Source: Peltaster fructicola
Taxonomy: Eukaryota; Ascomycota; Dothideomycetes
Reading direction: 5' to 3'
Length of the DNA: 64,000 bases
Assembly (NCBI GenBank): GCA_001592805.2
Contig: CP051139.1
Location: 1,364,001 to 1,428,000 of the forward strand
In this document: in pieces, positions 23,076-31,606 of the stretch
How positions within the stretch are numbered: position 1 is the stretch's first letter
Layout: every line of letters begins with the position of its first letter
Translations under genes and position numbers: made by a program
The notes under the pieces: generated by a model
Database searches by the model: none
What the model was told of the DNA's origin: nothing
Seen by the model: only the letters and a program-made list of their open reading frames with translations

Positions 23076-23669
23076 TTACTGACCGGGTACTTGTACGCCC
23101 GAGGGTTGTTGAAAGATCAGGTCCTTGTAATACTTGGCTTCTGCGATGCTCTCGAGGATGTCGGCCTTGGCTTCATGCTTGCCGGCCTTCTGCGGGCTCT
23201 TCTTGAGTATATACTCCGGCGACCAGCGTCTGGCAGCCTCCTTGATGGAGCTGACGTCTAGTATCCGATGGTGGAGATGCTTCAATGTGGTATTCCACGG
23301 CGCTTTCATAAGAAAAGATCGGTCAGCGTGGACAGAGTTTCCTGCCAATAGTGCACGTCGTCGTTGTGGGATCAGAGCTGTAACATACTCTAGCAGACCG
23401 CTAGCAGCATCTTCAGCAGTGGTTGTTGAGTGCAGACAAGCCTCGCTGAGGCCGGACTTGCCATGATGATCTCTGCACCAGTCTCCCATGGCATCGATCT
23501 GCTCCTGTGTGTGGTGTACAAATGCCTCATACCCATGTTCATCAAGCAGGTTGAGCTCAGGATCGGTGATGAAGCAAGCAAGAGACATGATGGTGTCATT
23601 CTCACTGTCCAAGCCTGTCATCTCACAGTCTATCCAGACCAATGACTCTGTAGATCGTGATTCTGGCAT
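23076..23669 (-). CDS. REX2: Oligoribonuclease (DEDDh 3'-5' exonuclease)
   Basis: A 197-residue single-exon protein starting at the ATG at 23669 (MPESRSTESLVWIDCEMTGLD). The frame is open further upstream, but only from a TTG. The DEDDh set is complete: Asp and Glu in WIDCEMTG, Asp in SVHADRSFL, and His and Asp in KHEAKADILESI. The enzyme degrades 2-5-nt RNA fragments to mononucleotides, in mitochondria and nucleus in fungi. The middle WCRDHHGKSGL segment is family-typical. No clear mitochondrial presequence follows from this start; an upstream exon could supply one. It is divergent from the helix-turn-helix gene, sharing a ~205-bp promoter. Confidence 0.93.
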   Translation of the reverse strand: MPESRSTESLVWIDCEMTGLDSENDTIMSLACFITDPELNLLDEHGYEAFVHHTQEQIDAMGDWCRDHHGKSGLSEACLHSTTTAEDAASGLLEYVTALIPQRRRALLAGNSVHADRSFLMKAPWNTTLKHLHHRILDVSSIKEAARRWSPEYILKKSPQKAGKHEAKADILESIAEAKYYKDLIFQQPSGVQVPGQ

Positions 23670-23874
23670 GGCGGGTGAATGTAGAGTAACCTTAGTGCTC
23701 ACAAGGTTGGTGCTGACAGGGCTGTGTCTTATGTGGAATGACAAGCATTGGTCGAACGCTTGGACGCTAGAATGATCGCTGCGCCAACTATGCAGGATGA
23801 GCCGACCTCAGCAACTGCCCGCACGGGCAAACATTGACACAACTGCCGGAATGATTTGAAATACTCGACTTACA

Positions 23875-24486
23875 ATGCCTGGCTCAGGTAAGCAGACACC
23901 CGAAGTTCAGAGCAAGATCGTGGAGTTCCTGGAGGCCGGTATCGATCCAACCACGATCCACAAGCGCCTCAAGGTTGGCCGAAGCTCAGTCTATCGCATG
24001 AAGCGATGTTTGCAGCAATATGGCACGGCGTATGCACCAGTTGAAACGAATAAGAAGAACGGCAGGCCGTCAGTCATGAATGCTGAGCAAGAGAAGGTAT
24101 GCAACAGCTTGCGAGCAAGACTAGTACTTACGCTTGCTTAGCGACTATGCGATTGGCTCAGAGATCCTCGAAACCAAGACCGTTATCTTGACGATATGGT
24201 ATGGTTTATACATGAGCAATTTGGAATGGTCTGTAGTACCACGACGTGCTCCAAGCTGAAACGAAAATGGATCAGAGTCATCGAGGCTGAGGCTCGAGGC
24301 GAACGACTAGATCCTGCTGAAGCACAAGAGCAGGTCCGCTTGGAAGCTCTGGCTAGTGGTAAGAAGTCTGAAAAGCACATAGAGCAGCACGATGCCACAC
24401 GGCCTGAAGTGGATCTAGGTTTTGATCATGACATCGACTCGCGACTGCAGAGCGAGGTAGCTTCAGCTGCTTTACGAGTAGCATGA
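23875..24486 (+). CDS. Transposase-derived helix-turn-helix protein (no DDE domain)
   Basis: Exons 23875-24096 and 24142-24486 are joined in phase 0 over a 45-nt intron, giving 188 residues. Residues 10-50 (PEVQSKIVEFLEAGIDPTTI then KRLKVGRSSVYRMKRCL) form a homeodomain-like helix-turn-helix of the kind at the start of Tc1/mariner and IS630 transposases. The GRPS linker near residue 63 and residues 75-115 (CDWLRDPRNQDRYLDDMVWF then HEQFGMVCSTTTCSKLKRKW) match the second, winged-helix half of that bipartite DNA-binding region. Only a charged helical tail follows; no DDE/D catalytic domain exists before the stop or in the next kilobase. Intron retention of frame and normal codon use suggest a functional, domesticated gene rather than debris. 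Its stop lies 10 bp from the convergent CCDC174-like stop. Confidence 0.8.
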
Positions 24487-24496
24487 TAGGGAATAT

Positions 24497-25552
24497 TCAT
24501 CCATCTTCAGCCTCCTTAGCAAGGGCAGCCTCGATGCGTTGCATCGCGTCAAGACCACTATCCTCTGCTCGACTGATTTCTCCTTCAAGATCTTTGAGAA
24601 AGTCATCGGCCTTACGCTTTTGTCTGGCAGCCTCGTCGTCTTCTCGAAATTCGCGATCACGCTCAATCACTTCTTGCCGCAGTTGTTTCTCACGTTCCTT
24701 GCGTTTGGCTTCTGTGTTCAGACGTTCCGCCTCTAGTGAGTCCATCTGTTGTTTACGCTCGTCTGAGCTACCACTAAAGTGGAAGAAGCCAGTGCCTTTC
24801 TGCCTGATCTCTTGTGCCGCGTCGAAATGCGTGTCCGGCGGTGGTGTCAGGCTTCTGTCTCGCTTCTTGGCTAGGGCGTCCATTTGTGCTTTCACTGGCG
24901 CGTCTGGATCAAAGGCTGCATGCTGAATTGCATCGCCATAGATGACATTGCTGGGCGCAGTAGGTCGAGCTGTGAAACGATCACTGTTGAGTTCGGCTTG
25001 ACCTTTGTTGATTCGCATCTGTCTCGCAGCCTGTGCTTTAGTGCCGGTGCGTGTCCGTCCAAGCTCATCGTCATACTCGACCAGCTCGGTGTCGTCCTCG
25101 TCTTCACTCAACTCGTTGTCAGACCTCTCGCCTTCCTCTGCCCACTTCCGGTCAAAGTCTACAGCATACTTGTCCTCTGTATCTTCAACATCTCCACGCT
25201 TCATGGCTGCGTATAGTCTTGCTTTGTCCTCCATCTTTCGCTTGCTTCGTTCCCAAACATTGCGGTCAAGACCTTCATCGTCAACAGTGTGTTTCTGGCC
25301 GAATGGTTGCTGCTTGTCGGCCAGCTTCCTTGCGCGCTCTTGCGCGGCCGTGTTCCTGTGATGTGCTGTGAAGATGTCGTCTTTGTGTATGCGGCCTCGC
25401 ACTTTATGCTTCGGCGCTTCTTGACTCTTCGAGTTGATCAGAGAGCCAAGTTGTGATGCAAATGAGCCGCCGGAAGTTGTCGATATCTCCTTCTCACCAC
25501 TCATTCGTTTTTGCCGCTTGATGCCATAAAGTGCAGCGTCAGGTGTAGTCAT
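24497..25552 (-). CDS. CCDC174-family coiled-coil protein
   Basis: A 351-residue single-exon protein. The segment RLYAAMKRGDVEDTEDKYAV then DFDRKW is the signature of the CCDC174 (DUF4078) family of nuclear coiled-coil proteins, linked in animals to RNA processing. The C-terminal third is a long charged helix rich in Arg, Glu and Lys (about residues 255-345). An acidic Ser/Glu/Asp stretch lies near residues 140-160. The usual GTGFFHFS motif is present at about residue 258. Length is normal for fungi. It shares a ~310-bp divergent promoter with SEC11, and its 3' end abuts the helix-turn-helix gene. Confidence 0.88.
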   Translation of the reverse strand: MTTPDAALYGIKRQKRMSGEKEISTTSGGSFASQLGSLINSKSQEAPKHKVRGRIHKDDIFTAHHRNTAAQERARKLADKQQPFGQKHTVDDEGLDRNVWERSKRKMEDKARLYAAMKRGDVEDTEDKYAVDFDRKWAEEGERSDNELSEDEDDTELVEYDDELGRTRTGTKAQAARQMRINKGQAELNSDRFTARPTAPSNVIYGDAIQHAAFDPDAPVKAQMDALAKKRDRSLTPPPDTHFDAAQEIRQKGTGFFHFSGSSDERKQQMDSLEAERLNTEAKRKEREKQLRQEVIERDREFREDDEAARQKRKADDFLKDLEGEISRAEDSGLDAMQRIEAALAKEAEDG

Positions 25553-25865
25553 GCTGAGGAGCGTGAGGTGTGCGCAAAGGAAAGAGGACTGCTCAGAGTT
25601 GAATTACCGTCTTGAGACAATACATACAGCTGGTTTGATGCTACGGTGATCGTGTGCGAGTGCAGAACGTCAAAGATGGTGGTTGTTGACTGAGAAAGTA
25701 CTCACGGTGGTAACCAGCTGTTGTGGCCCAAGCTTCAGCACAACATGTCCTTTTGAACACGCTGCTGGCAACCTCACACAACCACACTCCATCTTTGCAG
25801 GCGATTCGAGCAGACACGGCGCTGTAACTTTCCATTCGATCGCAAACCCATACGCTCAACTCACG
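25553..25865. other. Divergent promoter between the CCDC174-like gene and SEC11
   Basis: A 313-bp shared upstream region. A pyrimidine-rich leader precedes the SEC11 start. No gene or repeat is seen. Confidence 0.45.
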
Positions 25866-26434
25866 ATGTTCGGAGCAATGGCAAATATGCAGCCTCGCCA
25901 GCTGGCAGTGCAGGCATTGAACTTCGCTCTTGTGCTATCCACAGCCTTCATGCTGTACAAAGGCCTTGCTGTCATTACAGATGCAGCCTCTCCGATCGTA
26001 GTGGTACTCTCTGGTAGCATGGAACCGGCATTCAAGAGAGGGGATCTGTTGTTCCTGTGGAACAGAGGCATGGACACACAAATCGGAGAGGTTGTGGTAT
26101 ACAACATTCGAGGCAAGGACATTCCTATCGTCCACAGAGTGATCCGGAGGTTCGGTGGAGGGCATGTACTCCACGAACGCGTCAAGGCAGATACTGACTA
26201 CTTTGCAGAAGTGCACCACTGAGCCTCTTAACAAAAGGCGACAACAACTCTGCTGACGACACCGAGTTATATGCCATCGGCCAGAACTTCCTCGAGCGTT
26301 CAGACCTCGTCGGTAGCGTGATGGGCTATGTACCATTCGTTGGCTACGTTACCATTCTCATGAGCGATTATCCATGGCTTAAGACAGTCATGCTGGGCTT
26401 TATGGCACTCACAGTTGTCCTACAGCGCGAGTAG
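25866..26434 (+). CDS. SEC11: Signal peptidase complex catalytic subunit
   Basis: Two exons encode 173 residues, the usual SEC11 length. One N-terminal membrane helix (about residues 12-40) precedes the catalytic domain. Ser51 in [12 protein letters not shown], His90 in IVHRVIRR and Asp110 in [17 protein letters not shown] form the eukaryotic Ser-His-Asp set. A C-terminal hydrophobic segment closes the protein. It removes signal peptides in the ER membrane. The exon junction needs two bases carried over. The best fit is exon 1 25866-26161 and exon 2 26209-26434 with a 47-nt GC-AG intron, which keeps the conserved RRFGGG. The alternative GT donor (GTTCGG, 59 nt) would delete that segment. Its stop is 23 bp from the convergent NADAR gene stop. 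Confidence 0.93.
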
Positions 26435-26457
26435 ACGTTCGTTGCTTGCAGTGGCAG

Positions 26458-27126
26458 CTATGATGCATTGCGCTCCTTTCTCAGCCTGCTACGAACCGCG
26501 GTCATCGCCAAGCCCATGCGATTCTCTCCCCATTGTGCACGATGTGCTTCGGCATCAGCAGCACCGTACCCGACCCCCCATATTCGATCGGCCGGACTTG
26601 CCTGGCAGCGTCAGTAAGATTGAATTGCTAAACACCTTGCAGCACCTCGACGAGCTCACGATCGCCCGTTGCTAAGAGCTTCTCTGCCATAGCGGTGCTG
26701 TTCTCAGCTTTGGAAAACTTGTGGTAGTTGCCCTCTTCGACAATTCGACTCTTGTCTGGCAGATGTTAGCTCGATGTCTTCCTGACACGTCGACTTACGC
26801 TGGTCCCACTTGGCACGGTCGAAACCTTTTGCTTGTCTACCGAGCTTCTGATGCTCTGCTGGGTCTGTCGTCTGCATCATACGTTGGGCCACTTCCTGGA
26901 AGTGATCAGCTCTCAGACATATCGGCATATGCTGCGATAGTACCTCATCACCGAATAATCTCGCCTTCTGAATCATCATCCACATCTCTGTTGAGGCATA
27001 CACAACGCCCTCGACCTCGAACGGGCAGCTGTACCATTGTGACAAGAACCCGAATGGATCTTCGTGTGGCTTCCAGAAGAACACGGGACCGAGAGCAGTG
27101 TCAGCACTGATCTTTGCGTCAGCCAT
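26458..27126 (-). CDS. NADAR (YbiA-like) family protein
   Basis: Four exons (27126-26944, 26895-26799, 26755-26646, 26601-26458) separated by 48-, 43- and 44-nt introns give 177 residues. The NADAR pattern is clear: FFWKPHEDPFGFLSQWYSCP, then TEMWMMIQKARLFGD, then LGRQAKGFDRAKWDQ, then EGNYHKFSKAENSTAM and LLATGDRELVE, ending in DRIWGVGYG. NADAR proteins are N-glycosidases; bacterial and plant members cleave reactive riboflavin-pathway intermediates, and others act on ADP-ribose derivatives. The Trp, Glu and Asp positions of the fold are kept. Reading through the introns would leave a protein lacking the diagnostic end, so the four-exon model is much better. Cytosolic; the exact substrate is unknown. 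Confidence 0.92.
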
Positions 27127-27297
27127 GATCGGAGATCCGTAATCAACAAGACTGTCTCTCTTATGTCTGTATGTCGCAACCTTATGGCGTGCGGCTGTGC
27201 CTGTTTCAAAGTTGCTGCTAAGGACAGCTTGTCATGCTCAACGTCAGACCCCCGCAAGCTCTCCTGCCCAATTTGGCATCACCGACAAGCTGAGAGC

Positions 27298-27305
27298 TAT
27301 ATAAG
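27298..27305 (+). promoter_or_regulatory. TATA box of the DUF1349 gene
   Basis: TATATAAG lies 42 bp before the start codon at 27347, in a 220-bp region shared with the divergent NADAR gene. Fungal TATA boxes this clean are uncommon and usually mark regulated genes. Confidence 0.6.
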
Positions 27306-27346
27306 AGCTACGAACGCATACACTTTGGTGACATAACGCCAGAACC

Positions 27347-27967
27347 ATGTCATACCATTGGGAAGCTCTAGCACAGCATCAAGCACTTGTGCCATCCGAT
27401 CTCACGAAGAAGTTCAGCATCACCGCACCACCGGGGTGTGATATCTGGAGGCCATCATCGGAGCGAAACGTCTTCGATGCCCCTGCAATAATTACGAAGA
27501 TAAAGGCAAGTTCCTTCCAAAGCATTGAGGTCACCGTATCAGCACGTTGGAAGACACTCTATGATCAAGGCGGAATACTCCTGGTCTTCCCTGGAGGACT
27601 GGACATAAAACCCGGAGACTCGCGATCCTGGATCAAAGCTGGCATCGAAAACGAACAGGGTACTGCCAAGCTTGGAGTTGTCGGCACCCATAAGTTCTCG
27701 GACTGGAGTCTCTCGCCGACACTCGATGACAGTGGCAAGACCACCATCAAGTTCGTACGCAAAGGCACAGTGCTCTGGGTTTATACCGTGCATGACGGCA
27801 AAGATATCGGACTGCGAGAAGTTACTTGGGCCTTCCTTGAGGGTAGAGGAGACGACGCTGAGATCTGGGTCGGCGTATATGCAGCCAAGCCTACGCCCGA
27901 TAGTGACAATGCAGACGGGAAGTTGGTTGTCAACTTCGAAGATTTGAAGCTGAACACATCATCCTGA
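27347..27967 (+). CDS. DUF1349 (concanavalin-like beta-sandwich) protein
   Basis: A 206-residue single-exon protein. The pattern FDAPAIITKI, then QGGILLVFPGG, then WIKAGIENEQGTAKLGVVGT, then DWSLSP, then EIWVGVYAAKPT, then VNFEDLKL follows the DUF1349 family. These are lectin/glucanase-like beta-sandwiches found in fungi and bacteria with no established substrate. There is no signal peptide or membrane helix, so it is probably cytosolic. A TATA box lies just upstream. Codon use is like that of the neighbours. Confidence 0.9.
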   Translation: MSYHWEALAQHQALVPSDLTKKFSITAPPGCDIWRPSSERNVFDAPAIITKIKASSFQSIEVTVSARWKTLYDQGGILLVFPGGLDIKPGDSRSWIKAGIENEQGTAKLGVVGTHKFSDWSLSPTLDDSGKTTIKFVRKGTVLWVYTVHDGKDIGLREVTWAFLEGRGDDAEIWVGVYAAKPTPDSDNADGKLVVNFEDLKLNTSS

Positions 27968-28203
27968 TGATGTCGGAGAGACACAGAGCGCACAAGCATC
28001 ACGATCGGTAGAGCGTTGAACAAGACGATATGAGGCCGAGGATTGAGTGGTAAATCATGTGCTACAATTTCGTACTTCAGCGATGCATTTGCCGTACTGC
28101 TGAGATCATGAAGCTTTGGACATCTCCACCCATGTCAGACCAAGCTTCTCATTATAATCGTCGACTTTTACACTGTGGTGGTACCCTCATGAGTGAATGG
28201 TAT

Positions 28204-28333
28204 TCATTTCTTCTCCTATGCATCGAGTCAGCCTGCATGCATTCCAACAACCACTGTCTGAACCTACGCATGAGCAGTTGCCTGGCGTGCAAGTGCAGCT
28301 CGAGCATGTGCAATCGGTGTTTCCGCAACCCAT
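28204..28333 (-). CDS. Metallothionein-like cysteine-rich peptide
   Basis: Exon 28333-28268 encodes 22 residues (MGCGNTDCTCSSCTC followed by TPGNCSC). A 52-nt intron with GTAGGT donor, GCTGAC branch site and CATAG acceptor follows, then exon 28215-28204 gives EKK and a stop: 25 residues in all. Seven cysteines are spaced C-x4-C-x-C-x2-C-x-C-x4-C-x-C with no aromatic residues, the hallmark of small fungal copper metallothioneins, which also have seven cysteines in the Neurospora protein. Such peptides bind Cu(I)/Zn in the cytosol and buffer toxic metal. Unspliced, the frame runs to 28187 and gives a 48-residue peptide with extra cysteines and Trp, which is less typical. A TATA box lies ~115 bp upstream. 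A short gene like this is easily missed. Confidence 0.75.
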
Positions 28334-28764
28334 TGTGGTAATTGGTCGATATGTGATAGTGGTAATATGGTAAATATCGTTGTAATTCGTTGAGAGTGTT
28401 GACGATGAGCTGATAATGGCAGAGATGGACTGAGGCAAGACAAGATACTTATACCCATCTCTAGGCCCCATAGCACCAGGCACATGTCCTATCAGACGAT
28501 CTCCATGCCCCACCCTCTTCTTGGGTTGCGCAAGTTTTGAGTGGGAGAAGTCCCTGCATCAACCCTAGACTGAGCGACTTGTGCGTTTTCTTCGTCTAGC
28601 GACAATCATGGCGAACGCACAAATGTCGCAACCTCTCAAGCCAACCAAACCCTGCCGAAGATGCAATCCGGTGACGGCAGTGCAGGAGAACGCCAACGCA
28701 GGAGCATCTAGATCATGAGGTATTTGTGCGTGTGTCCATTGCTATGCATAGAGTACATTATTGG
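28334..28764. other. Metallothionein promoter and intergenic region
   Basis: This is the 5' flank of the metallothionein-like gene and the 3' flank of the gene ending at 28765. On the plus strand a 36-codon frame starts at 28608 in good start context (CAATCATGGCG) and contains one C-x2-C pair (PCRRC). It is too short to call a gene without transcripts. Confidence 0.4.
28446..28454 (-). promoter_or_regulatory. TATA-like element upstream of the metallothionein-like gene
   Basis: TATAAGTAT on the minus strand, about 115 bp before the start codon at 28333. A strong TATA box fits an inducible gene. I did not find a convincing copper-factor site. Confidence 0.5.
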
Positions 28765-30726
28765 TCATTGCCGGGCTGCAGCTTTCTCGTCTAGAGTCTT
28801 AAACCCCTTCTCCAGTGCCCAAAAGGCACCATTTATACCGAGCTCGAGTATGGCCAACGTCCCTCTTGCCAAGGATGGCATCTCTTCTATCGGCTCGTCG
28901 ATCTCCCGGACGCCTGTCCTCTTTAGAGACCATATGCCACCTGACTGGCTCTTCTCTGTCTTCTTGGTCCTGCGTAGAAAGCCACGCTTCTTCTTGAACT
29001 CCTTGACGGCGTCTTTAGGTGGCGCTGCGAACGTCATCGAATGTTGCAGTGTATGCTCATTTTCCATAGCCGCAGTTCCGAAGAGAGCTGCGAGGACAGT
29101 GTCGAGCATGTATTCGGCTTCAAGTGTAAGTATGCTGGGCAGATCGAGCACACATGCTTTACGAGCAAAGTCGAAAGAAGCCAGGGCAAGAGCGCCCTCG
29201 CTGATATCTGTAGCTGTCGTGGAAGGATGATGTATGGTGACCTTGATCTGGGATGTTTGTGACGTGTATATCCTGCTAACTGGTACTGATCGCTCGACAG
29301 TGATTGGAAAATCCCCGGCGATGGGATGCTCTAGCATATATGTGGCCGATACTGTGCCAACACTGTCTCTTGTACAGGTTATCAGGACCAGCTCAGATGT
29401 GTAGAGACGACGAGCTTCAGGGCAACAGCCCTCATTGGCTAGTGCTTCAGCAGCTCGAGAGCTCGCCTTGGGGTCGAATAGTGATATTGACTTAGCTCGA
29501 GGGCTGTTCGATGCAGCTGCCAAAGCATCGAGCGCCGCTTGATGAGGAAAGATAGGTGTCCTGCACGTTGCATCTGGGCTACGCATGCTCGACGATGGAG
29601 GTAGTGTGATGTTGCCAAGGGATTGCGTCTCTTGGTCACCGGGATCGATCTTTTCAACAACAAGCTGCACAGTGCTGTCCTTGGCAGCCGACTGATCTAA
29701 TCGTGCGGAGAAGAGCCTGTGCGGGCCTTGAACTATAGTATATGTGCGGTCCTGGCCTGAAGACTGGCTTAGCGAGAGTTGCACTTTCCTGCCTTCGCAA
29801 GCTCCGAGCCGTGTTGACGCTCTCCATATAGCATTGACGTCTTCCGGATCTGACTCGGGTACACATTCGTACGTGCTAGATATCGCAACTCCAGAGTCTT
29901 TCCGCACAGGTGCTTTTGGGGTGGTCTTGACCGGGGGTAGCACCAACGTTGTTATTGGTGCTGCGGCCGTTCGTGGGTAGTATCGCTGCTGAGACAGTGG
30001 CTTGGTCATGTCGTATTGTGGAAATATCGACCGATTTCTGGTCGTGGTCGTGCTGTCGACATCTGACACGATTGTCTTCGCCGAGCGGATCGAACGGGAG
30101 CGAGGTGGAAACGCTCGGTTCATCCTTTCTGGATACGCAGGAGATGCTCCATCTCGATTAATACTACACTGCTCTGTGAGCCTATTCGACTCGCTGTGGG
30201 CCGAGATAGCTGCTTCGTGCTTCCTGTCGAGTGAACATCTGGTATACTCTGTAGCTGGTGTCTCGACCAAATCTGACGCATGTTTGATACTTGTGGTTGA
30301 GACTGATGTGCGCAAGCTCTGTGCACTTGAATGACTTGTCAATCCAGATCCGCGTGTCTTCAGAGCCGACCTGAGAGCTGGCTTATCAGGTTGCCGGCTG
30401 TCGTGACCAAACGATTGTTGAGCAGTACCTTCCTGGAGTGTCTTGAGGTTGGCTAAGCTAGATCTCTTCTCCTTGTGCTGCTGTCTGAACGCCTGTATCA
30501 CAGACTCTTGTGATAATGTCCGTTCCTCGCCATTCGCTATGTGGTGTACTCTTTCGACAGCCTGCTGAATCTTGGGTGGACTTGACTGAACAGTCTTGAA
30601 ATGAAGTGCTAGACCATGGAGCTCAGTCGACCTGTGAGTTACGTCCCGAAGCTGTGGCTGTCGAGTGTTTGGGTCACGTTGCTTCGAAGGAGAAGGAAAT
30701 ATGCTAAGTTGTGAAGGCGTTGACAT
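28765..30726 (-). CDS. Large hypothetical protein, mostly disordered
   Basis: A 653-residue single-exon protein from the ATG at 30726 (MSTPSQLSIFPSPSKQ); the frame is open 24 codons further upstream but only from a TTG. The first ~300 residues are Ser/Thr/Arg-rich and disordered, with a short helical block near residue 75-110 (IQQAVERVHHIANGEERTLS). The second half contains beta-rich segments (KVQLSLSQSSGQDRTYTIV) and ends in a basic patch (KEFKKKRGFLRRTKKTEK) followed by a hydrophobic helix-like stretch (SLARGTLAILELGING). This organisation, with an MST.SLFP-type start, is seen in Ascomycete proteins that databases often carry under misleading transferase names. I see no methyltransferase motif. 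Function unknown. Confidence 0.8.
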   Translation of the reverse strand: MSTPSQLSIFPSPSKQRDPNTRQPQLRDVTHRSTELHGLALHFKTVQSSPPKIQQAVERVHHIANGEERTLSQESVIQAFRQQHKEKRSSLANLKTLQEGTAQQSFGHDSRQPDKPALRSALKTRGSGLTSHSSAQSLRTSVSTTSIKHASDLVETPATEYTRCSLDRKHEAAISAHSESNRLTEQCSINRDGASPAYPERMNRAFPPRSRSIRSAKTIVSDVDSTTTTRNRSIFPQYDMTKPLSQQRYYPRTAAAPITTLVLPPVKTTPKAPVRKDSGVAISSTYECVPESDPEDVNAIWRASTRLGACEGRKVQLSLSQSSGQDRTYTIVQGPHRLFSARLDQSAAKDSTVQLVVEKIDPGDQETQSLGNITLPPSSSMRSPDATCRTPIFPHQAALDALAAASNSPRAKSISLFDPKASSRAAEALANEGCCPEARRLYTSELVLITCTRDSVGTVSATYMLEHPIAGDFPITVERSVPVSRIYTSQTSQIKVTIHHPSTTATDISEGALALASFDFARKACVLDLPSILTLEAEYMLDTVLAALFGTAAMENEHTLQHSMTFAAPPKDAVKEFKKKRGFLRRTKKTEKSQSGGIWSLKRTGVREIDEPIEEMPSLARGTLAILELGINGAFWALEKGFKTLDEKAAARQ

Positions 30727-31606
30727 GCCGCCAAGCTCGAAATCGTCAAAGGATTGTATATTGTAACGTGCAGGGCTGAAGACGAAGGAAAGTGTCAAGG
30801 ATGGTGGGCGATCCTACCGTGATAAGTATCTCGCGCGCACATCATTACATCTCGTATAGATGAGCGCTTGAGATCACATCAGTCTGAGACCAACATGGCT
30901 TTCAATAGTACCTCTATGTTAACGCCTTCGCGCCGTTCCAGCATCCTGCGAGCGTCCCGGTTGGATGTAGAGAGCATGGCTGCAGTGTCGCATCAAGGCC
31001 AGCGAATGATCTGGGTTTCTGCTTGAAGGAGTGATAAGAATGTGCAGAGGTATGTGGGTCTGTGCAAGTACTCTAAGCGCCCATGCTGAGCGCGTGGTGT
31101 GGTGACTCGGATATCGTCTGAGCGATGGTACTGGCTGCCCTTCCAAAACCCCCCTGCGCAATGCTACACTTCCATTAAGCATGCAAGTATGATGCGCGTG
31201 ATGGCGGTGCACCCAATGTGTCGTCCAGGTACGCGCCCATTGTACGCGACTCCAGCGACATGCTGCATCGCGACCAGGACAGTTAGTGGTTCATCGATGA
31301 TCAGTGGTTAAAAATGACTATCGTAGCACGATGTCTCTGACTTGAATTAATAAGCTTGAGGTGATCACTGCTAGCAGTACTTCGGGTGCTGTCGTGGTAA
31401 AAAGATGAAAGGTGGCTGATGGTGATATGTGGCTGGACTGCATGTGATCGAGATGACGTTGAAAGCTTGTTGTTGTCCTCCAAAGCTTCACTTGCGCAGT
31501 TGATGCCTGACCTAACTTTTTCGACTTCACGCCTTCCAGTGCTGACACGAATGTCCTTACACCACCAATGAACACCTGAAGCGGCATACTACGAGGGTTT
31601 GCTGGT
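30727..31606. other. Intergenic divergent promoter region
   Basis: About 880 bp between two divergent genes (the disordered hypothetical and Lunapark). Short open frames on both strands carry no motif. No RNA gene or repeat is recognised. Confidence 0.45.

Noticed and set aside
28608-28718. 36-codon frame with one C-x2-C pair
   Set aside because: Good start context, but too short and without recognised homologue; could be chance.
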